5,084 bases of DNA from positions 1 to 5,084 of the forward strand of contig CAMZED010000105.1 of the NCBI GenBank assembly GCA_947305675.1, given 5' to 3'. Below, in pieces: positions 1-5,084 of this stretch (the stretch's first letter is position 1; every line of letters begins with the position of its first letter). The translations under genes and the position numbers were made by a program. This DNA comes from an uncultured Clostridia bacterium (lineage in GTDB: Bacteria > Bacillota > Clostridia > Oscillospirales > CAG-382). The notes under the pieces were generated by a model. It worked only from the letters and a program-made list of their open reading frames with translations, did no database searches and was not told the DNA's origin.

Positions 1-110
1 CCGATGGTGATCTTCTGATGAGAATGGGCGATAACATGGCAATGGATATGGATACCGGTGATATTCACATCATATCATCGTGGTCCAACGATAACGAGGA
101 CGACGATTAA
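1..110 (+). CDS. C-terminal fragment of an unidentified protein (5' end outside the window)
   Basis: Reading from base 3, the frame is open to a TAA at 108-110, giving the last 35 residues of a protein; the other two plus frames hit stops within the first 20 bases. The fragment is rich in methionine (segment MRMGDNMAMDMD) and ends in an acidic tail (NDNEDDD). A strong terminator starts 17 bases after the stop, as expected for the end of a transcription unit. The shape 'G-D-x-x-x-x-D-x-D-x-x-D-I-H-I-I' loosely resembles the end of the TOBE domain that closes ABC-transporter ATPases of the PotA/MalK type, where a '...D-x-x-D-I-H-v-m' ending is common. This is only a weak resemblance over about 20 residues, so I do not assign a function. 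That it is the end of a real gene is fairly likely; its identity is unknown. Confidence 0.6.
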   Translation, partial: DGDLLMRMGDNMAMDMDTGDIHIISSWSNDNEDDD

Positions 111-127
111 AACCACACTACACTACA

Positions 128-163
128 AAAATCCCTCTGCCGATTTCTCGGTAGAGGGATTTT
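128..163. terminator. Bidirectional rho-independent terminator between convergent genes
   Basis: Bases 128-143 and 148-163 form a 16-bp stem that is fully paired except for one G-T wobble, closed by a 4-base loop (TTTC). The stem has a CCCTCTGCCGA core, with AAAAT at the left foot and ATTTT at the right foot, so a U-run follows the GC-rich stem on transcripts from either strand. It lies 17 bases after the stop of the plus-strand gene ending at 110 and also downstream of minus-strand ppdK, so it probably terminates both. It is 132 bases from the ppdK stop, which is long for a dedicated terminator. Confidence 0.9.
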
Positions 164-165
164 GT

Positions 166-294
166 TCAAATATTCAGCGCTACTTTTACGTCATTCCACT
201 TATGCACTCTGTGCTTGGTGGAGTCGGCGTACAGATATTTCTGCGCGCCGGCTTTGGTGAGTGTAAATTCAGCGATTTTTAAGGGTTTGCCGGA
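166..294 (-). pseudogene. Possible gene remnant downstream of ppdK (open, coding-like frame without a start)
   Basis: Past the ppdK stop, the minus strand can be read without interruption in another frame through about 43 codons to a TGA at 166-168. The predicted peptide looks protein-like rather than random: it contains the stretches KIAEFTLTKAGAQKYLYADS and KHRVHKWNDVKVALNI, and many codons end in C or G, as in the neighbouring genes. No ATG lies near its beginning, and the frame only continues upstream as antiphase sequence inside ppdK, so it is not a normal gene. Its stop is two bases from the terminator stem, which suggests the hairpin may once have belonged to this gene. I do not recognise the family. 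Alternatives are a chance open frame in a 3' untranslated region, or a C-terminal piece left after a deletion or recombination that placed ppdK next to it. Confidence 0.25.
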
Positions 295-295
295 A

Positions 296-2929
296 TTATT
301 TCCTGCCGTCCTTAATAGCTGCCTGTGCTGCGGCGAGGCGGGCGATCGGAACTCTGAACGGTGAGCAGGAGACGTAATCGAGACCGATCGAATGGCAATA
401 TTCGACGGATGACGGGTCGCCGCCGTGTTCGCCGCAGATGCCGACATGGAGTTTCGGGTTGACCGGTCTGCCGAGGCTGATCGCCATTTCCATAAGCCTG
501 CCGACGCCGATTCTGTCAAGTTTGGCAAACGGATCGTTCTCGAGGATTTTGTTGTTATAATACGCATCGAGGAATTTACCCGCGTCATCGCGTGAGAAGC
601 CGAACGTCATCTGAGTGAGGTCGTTGGTGCCGAAGCAGAAGAAATCCGCATGCGCCGCGATAGCGTCAGCGGTGAGAGCCGCTCTCGGGATCTCGATCAT
701 TGTACCGACTTCGTATTCAAGTTCTATACCGGAGGATTTGATCTCGGCGTCTGCGGCTTCGGTGACGATCTTCTTGACAAAATCGAATTCCTTCAGTTCG
801 CTTACCAGCGGGATCATTATCTCGGGTTTTACATTCCAGTCGGGATGATTCTTTTTAACATTGATGGCGGCGCGGATAACGGCGAGCGTCTGCATTTTTG
901 CGATCTCGGGGTAGGTAACCGCAAGGCGGCAGCCTCTGTGACCCATCATCGGGTTGAATTCATGCAGAGAATCGATGATCGCTTTTATCTGATCGACAGT
1001 CTTACCCTGCGCTTTTGCGAGTTTTTCGATATCTTCTTCGTCGGTCGGAACGAATTCGTGCAGAGGCGGATCGAGGAATCTGATGGTAACGGGATGGCCT
1101 TCGAGCGCCTCATAAAGTTTTTCGAAGTCTGCCTGCTGAATCGGGAGTATCTTGGCAAGGGCGGCTTCGCGTTCTTCGACTGTATCTGAACAGATCATCT
1201 CGCGGAATGCATCGATCCTGTCGCCCTCGAAGAACATATGCTCGGTACGGCAGAGTCCAATGCCTTCGGCGCCGAGCTCACGGGCTTTTTTGGCATCGGC
1301 GGGGGTATCTGCGTTTGTGCGGACTTTAAGTTTGCGATATTTATCAGCCCAAGACATAATTCTTTCGAATTCGCCTACAATTGCGGCGTCAACGGTGGGG
1401 ATAGCGCCGTCGTAAATGTTGCCGGTCGAACCGTCAAGCGATATAACATCGCCTTCTTTATATTCTTTTCCGGCAAGGAAGAAGTGTTTTGCGTCTTCAT
1501 CTATGTTGATTTCGCCGCATCCCGAAACACAGCAGGTACCCATACCGCGGGCAACGACGGCTGCGTGGGAAGTCATACCGCCGCGAACGGTAAGTATGCC
1601 TTGCGCGGCTTTCATACCCTCGATATCCTCGGGGGAGGTTTCCAACCTTACAAGGACTACTTTTTCGCCTCTTGAAGCCCATTCTTTTGCGTCGTCAGCG
1701 GTAAATACGATCTTGCCGCAAGCAGCGCCGGGAGAAGCGCCGAGCGCGCGTGCGATGGGTTTAGTCTCTTTAAGCTTCTTTGCGTCGAACTGCGGGTGGA
1801 GAAGGGTATCAAGGTTGCGCGGGTCGATCATGGCAACAGCTTCTTCCTCGGTACGCATACCTTCGTCGACAAGGTCGCAGGCGATCTTCAGTGCGGCTTG
1901 CGCGGTGCGTTTGCCGTTGCGGGTCTGGAGCATATAAAGCTTGCGGTCTTCAATGGTGAATTCCATATCCTGCATATCTCTGTAATGAGTTTCGAGGATG
2001 TGGCAGATGTTGACGAACTGATCGTAAACCTCGGGCATTTCCTGCTTAAGTTCATCTATCTTCTTGGGGGTGCGGACGCCGGCGACGACGTCTTCGCCCT
2101 GGGCGTTCATCAAAAATTCGCCCATCAGTTTCTTTTCGCCGGTGGCGGGATCACGCGTGAAAGCGACGCCGGTACCGGAAGTATTGCCCAAATTGCCGAA
2201 CGCCATCATCTGCACGTTGACAGCGGTACCCCATGAATAAGGTATATCGTTATCGCGGCGATAAACGTTGGCGCGGGGGTTGTCCCACGAACGGAAGACA
2301 GCCTTGATAGCTTCAACGAGCTGTACTTTGGGGTCGGTGGGGAAGTCTTCGCCGAGTTTGGATTTGTATTCCGCTTTGAACTGAACAGTAAGCGCTTTAA
2401 GGTCGTCGGCGGTGAGGTCAACGTCCTGTGTAACGCCTTTTTCAGATTTCATTTTGTCAATCAATTCTTCGAAGTATCTCTTGCCGACTTCCATAACGAC
2501 GTCGGAGAACATCTGGATAAACCGTCTGTAGCAGTCCCACGCCCAACGGGGATTTCCGGATTTGGCGGAGAGTACCTCGACAACCTCTTCATTAAGACCG
2601 AGGTTGAGTATCGTATCCATCATACCGGGCATAGACGCTCTTGCGCCGGAACGAACCGAAACAAGCAGAGGGTTTTCTTTGTCGCCGAACTTTTTGCCGG
2701 TGATCTTTTCCATAATGGAAATATGCTCTTCAATTTGAGCCATAATTTCGTCATTGATCTGACGGCCGTCCTCATAATACTGAGTGCAGGCTTCAGTGGT
2801 AATAGTAAATCCCTGAGGAACAGGAAGTCCAAGGTTGGTCATCTCGGCCAAGTTCGCACCCTTGCCGCCGAGAAGTTCTCTCATCTTGCCGTTGCCTTCG
2901 GAAAAGAGATATACGTACTTTTTAGTCAT
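296..2929 (-). CDS. ppdK: Pyruvate, phosphate dikinase
   Basis: This cytosolic enzyme interconverts pyruvate + ATP + Pi and phosphoenolpyruvate + AMP + PPi. In anaerobic Firmicutes it can serve PPi-linked glycolysis or PEP synthesis; the direction here cannot be told from sequence. The 877 residues match the full family length (the C. symbiosum enzyme is about 874). The N-terminal ATP-grasp domain (about 1-340) shows GGKGANLAEM with K23, the SVRSGA motif with R93, and D321, E323 and Q335. The central swivelling domain (about 380-510) carries GGMTSHAAVVARG with the phosphorylated H455; T453 is the position that the regulatory protein phosphorylates in plant and some bacterial enzymes. The C-terminal PEP/pyruvate barrel (about 530-877) has R561, R617, E746, N769, D770 and the catalytic C832 in GICGEHGGDPSS. 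All expected catalytic residues are present, so the gene looks functional. The ATG at 2929 is supported by GGAGGT 11 bases upstream and by the normal family N-terminus. It is probably monocistronic; no partner kinase/phosphatase (DUF299/PpsR type) gene is in the window. Confidence 0.98.
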   Translation of the reverse strand: MTKKYVYLFSEGNGKMRELLGGKGANLAEMTNLGLPVPQGFTITTEACTQYYEDGRQINDEIMAQIEEHISIMEKITGKKFGDKENPLLVSVRSGARASMPGMMDTILNLGLNEEVVEVLSAKSGNPRWAWDCYRRFIQMFSDVVMEVGKRYFEELIDKMKSEKGVTQDVDLTADDLKALTVQFKAEYKSKLGEDFPTDPKVQLVEAIKAVFRSWDNPRANVYRRDNDIPYSWGTAVNVQMMAFGNLGNTSGTGVAFTRDPATGEKKLMGEFLMNAQGEDVVAGVRTPKKIDELKQEMPEVYDQFVNICHILETHYRDMQDMEFTIEDRKLYMLQTRNGKRTAQAALKIACDLVDEGMRTEEEAVAMIDPRNLDTLLHPQFDAKKLKETKPIARALGASPGAACGKIVFTADDAKEWASRGEKVVLVRLETSPEDIEGMKAAQGILTVRGGMTSHAAVVARGMGTCCVSGCGEINIDEDAKHFFLAGKEYKEGDVISLDGSTGNIYDGAIPTVDAAIVGEFERIMSWADKYRKLKVRTNADTPADAKKARELGAEGIGLCRTEHMFFEGDRIDAFREMICSDTVEEREAALAKILPIQQADFEKLYEALEGHPVTIRFLDPPLHEFVPTDEEDIEKLAKAQGKTVDQIKAIIDSLHEFNPMMGHRGCRLAVTYPEIAKMQTLAVIRAAINVKKNHPDWNVKPEIMIPLVSELKEFDFVKKIVTEAADAEIKSSGIELEYEVGTMIEIPRAALTADAIAAHADFFCFGTNDLTQMTFGFSRDDAGKFLDAYYNNKILENDPFAKLDRIGVGRLMEMAISLGRPVNPKLHVGICGEHGGDPSSVEYCHSIGLDYVSCSPFRVPIARLAAAQAAIKDGRK

Positions 2930-2940
2930 ATTAAAATATA

Positions 2941-2946
2941 ACCTCC
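2941..2946 (-). promoter_or_regulatory. Ribosome binding site of ppdK
   Basis: The minus strand reads GGAGGT here, a strong Shine-Dalgarno match, with 11 bases between it and the ATG at 2929-2927. The spacing is slightly long but acceptable, and it fixes the ppdK start. Confidence 0.85.
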
Positions 2947-2964
2947 GTGTTTAATATTTCCTAT

Positions 2965-2993
2965 ATATTATTATAAAGGCAGCGATTTGTCAA
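2965..2993 (-). promoter_or_regulatory. Sigma-70/SigA-type promoter for ppdK
   Basis: On the minus strand a perfect -35 box TTGACA (2993-2988) is followed by a 17-base spacer and TAATAT (2970-2965, four of six matches to TATAAT) in a very AT-rich stretch. Transcription would begin near 2958, giving a leader of about 28 bases that just includes the GGAGGT ribosome binding site. There is no room for a long regulatory leader, so control probably acts at initiation. A TATAAT also occurs in this AT stretch but lies only 12 bases from the -35 box, too close to pair with it. Confidence 0.75.
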
Positions 2994-3061
2994 GAGAAAA
3001 TGCCCTAATATGTAAGAAAAAATACAAAATTATTGTCGCAACCTTGCTCTTGACAAAATCG
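2983..3061. repeat. Imperfect inverted repeat framing the divergent promoter region
   Basis: CGATTTGTCAAGAG at 2983-2996 is mirrored by CTCTTGACAAAATCG at 3047-3061, with one extra A in the right arm. The arms are 50 bases apart and contain the two outward-facing -35 boxes plus about four flanking bases on each side. The similarity beyond TTGACA itself (CTC before, AAATCG after) is what stands out. It could be a shared operator half-site, or chance similarity around two strong -35 elements. The AT-rich DNA between the arms contains no gene. Confidence 0.5.
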
Positions 3062-3078
3062 TAAGTAAGCGTTAAACT
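3050..3078 (+). promoter_or_regulatory. Sigma-70/SigA-type promoter for pth-mfd
   Basis: A perfect -35 box TTGACA (3050-3055) is followed by a 17-base spacer and TAAACT (3073-3078, four of six matches to TATAAT). The expected transcription start is near 3085, leaving a leader of about 50 bases before the pth ATG at 3136. It points away from the ppdK promoter; the two -35 boxes are 56 bases apart. Confidence 0.65.
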
Positions 3079-3121
3079 GTTCCGGCAGGAAGCATTTTGA
3101 GTTTTCTTGATTAACTGTTTG

Positions 3122-3125
3122 GGAG
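3122..3125 (+). promoter_or_regulatory. Ribosome binding site that decides the pth start
   Basis: GGAG (within GGGAG, 3121-3125) lies 10 bases before the ATG at 3136, a workable spacing. It lies only one base before the in-frame TTG at 3127, which rules against that upstream codon as the start. This is a modest site compared with that of ppdK. Confidence 0.6.
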
Positions 3126-3135
3126 TTTGTCCAGA

Positions 3136-3768
3136 ATGGAATTCGGAACTTATTTCATAGACGGCAAGCCGGAGTTTATCGTAGCCGGTCTTGGCAACCC
3201 GGGACCGCGGTATTCTTCGACACGTCACAACGTCGGATTTATGGCGATCGACTATATAGCCGAGAAAAAGGATACAAAAATCAACCGGGAAAAGTTCAAC
3301 TCTCTTACGGGAAAGTGCTATATTGCCGGGTACTGTGCGCTGCTCTTAAAGCCTCAAACAATGATGAACAATTCCGGACTGGCTTTGGCGCGCGCCGCTG
3401 ATTATTTCAGAATCCCTCCCGAAAATATTATTGTTTTATATGACGATATCGCGCTTCCCGTCGGTGCATTGAGGATAAGACCTTCCGGCAGCGCGGGCGG
3501 TCACAATGGCCTGAAATCTATCATCGAACATCTCGGTACAAATGAATTTCAGCGGATAAGGTTCGGCATCGGCGCTAAACCCGCGGGGAGCGATCTCGCC
3601 GATTACGTTCTGAGCAACATACCTTACTTCGACAAACCCTATATAACCGATAATTTTAAATATGTTCTTCCGGCGCTTGAGCTTATTTTCAACGGCAAAA
3701 CACAGTTTGCAATGAGCAAATACAATCGCCCCGGAAAGACCGAGCAAACGGATGAAAGCAATTCTTGA
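3136..3768 (+). CDS. pth: Peptidyl-tRNA hydrolase (bacterial Pth family)
   Basis: This essential cytosolic enzyme cleaves the ester bond of peptidyl-tRNAs that drop off ribosomes, recycling tRNA. From the ATG at 3136 the product is 210 residues. Family landmarks are in order: GLGNPGPRYSSTRHNVGF (18-35) with N21 and the catalytic H31; LKPQTMMNNSG (71-81) with N78; LYDDIALPVG (101-110) with D103; and GGHNGLKS (121-128) with N124. These correspond to N10, H20, N68, D93 and N114 of the E. coli enzyme. The protein is somewhat longer than the usual 185-195 residues because of about 11 extra N-terminal residues and a polar C-terminal tail after about 192. An in-frame TTG at 3127 would add three residues but has no usable ribosome binding site. 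It is the first gene of a probable pth-mfd operon; its last 17 bases overlap mfd. In Bacillus the orthologue is spoVC, also upstream of mfd. Confidence 0.96.
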   Translation: MEFGTYFIDGKPEFIVAGLGNPGPRYSSTRHNVGFMAIDYIAEKKDTKINREKFNSLTGKCYIAGYCALLLKPQTMMNNSGLALARAADYFRIPPENIIVLYDDIALPVGALRIRPSGSAGGHNGLKSIIEHLGTNEFQRIRFGIGAKPAGSDLADYVLSNIPYFDKPYITDNFKYVLPALELIFNGKTQFAMSKYNRPGKTEQTDESNS

Positions 3769-5084
3769 ACAATTCTCCCGAGACGAGAACTATATAAGGT
3801 TTTTAAACGGGCTTAAAACGGGACGCATACCCGCCTCTGTGAGCGGTATGTGCGATCCCGCGCGCCCTTTTTTCATTGCAGCGGCTTTGAAAGATTCCGG
3901 CAGGAAGGGAATTGTTATCCTGCCCGAGGAAAAAGAGGTAAACAATTACGCCGCTGTTTTGAGACTGTTTTTCAAAAACGTTCTCGTTTATACCGCGCGT
4001 GATTTTATTTTTGAAAGCGTAACGGCTTATTCAAAAGATTGGGAACACGAACGTCTTTCGGTACTTCAAAAGGCTTCAAAAGGCGATTATGATGTTATTG
4101 TTACCGTCCCCGACGCATTGATGCAATATACTCTGCCGGTTTCGCTGCTTTTAGAAAACAGTTTTGAACTTGAACGCGGAGGCAGGGCGGATATAAACGA
4201 TATCTGCGTCAGGCTGTCGGGAATGGGCTATACACGCGCAGACATTGTTGAGGGCGTGGGGCAATTTTCGGTTCGCGGCGGGATTATAGATATTTTCTCT
4301 CCGAATTACTCATATCCGGTGAGGATAGACCTTTTCGGCGATGAAGTTGACCTGATCGGACTCTTCGACACGGTCAGCCAGCGTCGGACGGAAAATCTCG
4401 AATCCTGCGAGATCATCCCCTGCACCGAGATCATTCTTACCGATCCCGCAAAACAAGCGGTTCGCCGCGAGATAAAAAGCCTGATCGACAATTTTAAAGG
4501 TCAGGAAAAGCGTCTGCAAACGCTTAAACTCGAGCTCGAATCGCTCGAGCGCGGCGATAAAAGCGTGTATTCCGACAAGTATTATTCTTTGATCTATCCC
4601 GAAAAAGAGACTCTTTTTGATTCCGTTGCCGGAGCTTTGACGTTCGTTGTAGAAACTTCAAGGGTTAAAGACCGTGCGGTGGGATTTGCATTTACCAACG
4701 ACGGGATCGCCGAAAGCCTCGCCGAAGCAGGTATGTGCCGCCTTAAGAATTGCCGCCCTTATTGCAGCGCCGAGGATTTTTTTGTAAAACTCGGCAAAAA
4801 TACGGTTTCTGTCGATGCGTTCGCAACGTCAGGCGTTGCCGTGGGAGCGGTTTCAACTTACCGTATAGAGACCCGTAACACTTTGCAGCTTACCGAAAAA
4901 AGCGAACTGTTTGTCGACGACATAGATTCGTTCATCGCTTCTTCCGACAGGATTCTTATATTGTGTTCAAGCGAGCGGTCCGCTTCGGTTATGACGGAAT
5001 TTTTGTGCGATCACGGCGTCGCCGCCTATGCGTTTACCGGAAATTTATATGAATGCCGTGCCGCGGTCGCTTCGGCAGCCAGGG
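3752..5084 (+). CDS. mfd: Transcription-repair coupling factor Mfd, N-terminal part (runs off the window)
   Basis: Mfd is an ATP-driven translocase that removes RNA polymerase stalled at DNA lesions and recruits UvrA for nucleotide excision repair. The frame is open from the ATG at 3752 to the window end, giving 444 residues of a protein usually near 1,150. The UvrB-like module is clear: GYTRADIVEGVGQFSVRGG and IIDIFSP (159-184), then PVRIDLFGDEVD (189-200) and FDTVSQRRT (205-213), the region used to contact UvrA. Near residues 28-50, where UvrB has a Walker A loop, there is no GKT motif, which is typical of Mfd and separates it from UvrB. A charged helical stretch lies at about 236-268. The RNA polymerase-binding, RecG-like motor and C-terminal domains lie beyond the window. 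The start is the only ATG/GTG/TTG after the nearest upstream in-frame stop (3713-3715). The ribosome binding site is weak, so the 17-base overlap with pth suggests translational coupling. Confidence 0.95.
   Translation, partial: MKAILEQFSRDENYIRFLNGLKTGRIPASVSGMCDPARPFFIAAALKDSGRKGIVILPEEKEVNNYAAVLRLFFKNVLVYTARDFIFESVTAYSKDWEHERLSVLQKASKGDYDVIVTVPDALMQYTLPVSLLLENSFELERGGRADINDICVRLSGMGYTRADIVEGVGQFSVRGGIIDIFSPNYSYPVRIDLFGDEVDLIGLFDTVSQRRTENLESCEIIPCTEIILTDPAKQAVRREIKSLIDNFKGQEKRLQTLKLELESLERGDKSVYSDKYYSLIYPEKETLFDSVAGALTFVVETSRVKDRAVGFAFTNDGIAESLAEAGMCRLKNCRPYCSAEDFFVKLGKNTVSVDAFATSGVAVGAVSTYRIETRNTLQLTEKSELFVDDIDSFIASSDRILILCSSERSASVMTEFLCDHGVAAYAFTGNLYECRAAVASAAR

Noticed and set aside
58..282. 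A 74-codon plus-strand open frame spanning the terminator
   Set aside because: It runs through the end of the upstream gene in another frame and through both arms of the terminator hairpin, so it is not a plausible gene.
650..1189. A 179-codon plus-strand open frame opposite ppdK
   Set aside because: It lies wholly antisense to an unmistakable ppdK with all catalytic residues intact. Its translation shows no recognisable domain and it is one of several overlapping antisense frames of the kind that codon bias produces.
1416..1937. A 173-codon plus-strand open frame opposite ppdK
   Set aside because: It is an antisense shadow of ppdK; the peptide is dominated by Ser/Pro/Arg/Ala and it overlaps other antisense frames at 1238-1675 and 1796-2236.
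3072..3120. Approximate direct repeat TTAAACTGTT / TTAACTGTTT in the pth leader
   Set aside because: It is short, imperfect and AT-rich, and one copy overlaps the -10 box; there is no sign that it is more than chance.
3127..3138. TTG at 3127 as the pth start
   Set aside because: The GGAG motif is only one base upstream of this TTG, whereas it is 10 bases from the ATG at 3136; the three added residues are not part of the conserved fold.
2971..3228. An 85-codon minus-strand open frame across the ppdK/pth intergenic region
   Set aside because: It covers the divergent promoters and the antisense of the 5' end of pth, and shows no family resemblance.
3436..3747. A 103-codon minus-strand open frame opposite pth
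   Set aside because: It is antisense to the conserved catalytic part of pth and carries no recognisable motif.
4306..4519. Two short minus-strand open frames opposite mfd
   Set aside because: They lie antisense to the mfd region just after the UvrB-like module, overlap each other in different frames, and have no convincing start context.

Overview
The window looks like ordinary chromosomal DNA from an anaerobic, low-to-mid GC member of the Firmicutes, most likely a Clostridia/Oscillospiraceae-type gut bacterium. The grounds are an 877-residue clostridial-type pyruvate, phosphate dikinase whose catalytic residues nearly keep the numbering of the Clostridium symbiosum enzyme, the Firmicutes-typical gene order pth-mfd, GGAGG-type ribosome binding sites, and TTGACA-N17 housekeeping promoters. 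The species assignment is inference; no rRNA or other marker is present.

Layout from left to right. (1) Positions 1-110 hold the last 35 codons of an unidentified plus-strand gene with a Met-rich, acidic C-terminus. (2) A strong hairpin at 128-163, with a 16-bp stem flanked by an A tract and a T tract, serves as a terminator for the two converging transcription units. (3) Positions 166-295 contain no complete gene, but the minus strand carries an open, protein-like reading frame with no start codon, which ends just before the hairpin and may be the remnant of a lost gene. (4) ppdK occupies 296-2929 on the minus strand, intact, with its own ribosome binding site and promoter. (5) Positions 2930-3135 are a 206-bp divergent promoter region. 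It contains two TTGACA-N17 promoters firing outward, whose -35 regions are near-perfect mirror images. (6) pth (3136-3768, plus) is complete and overlaps by 17 bases with (7) mfd (3752 to the window end, plus), of which only the N-terminal 444 codons are present.

The genes fall into three transcription units. ppdK appears monocistronic and serves central carbon metabolism (PEP/pyruvate interconversion). pth and mfd form a tight, probably translationally coupled operon for recycling peptidyl-tRNA and for transcription-coupled DNA repair. I found no mobile element, CRISPR array, tRNA, rRNA or riboswitch, and no convincing novel system. The points most worth a second look are the orphan coding-like frame downstream of ppdK and the mirrored promoter pair between ppdK and pth.
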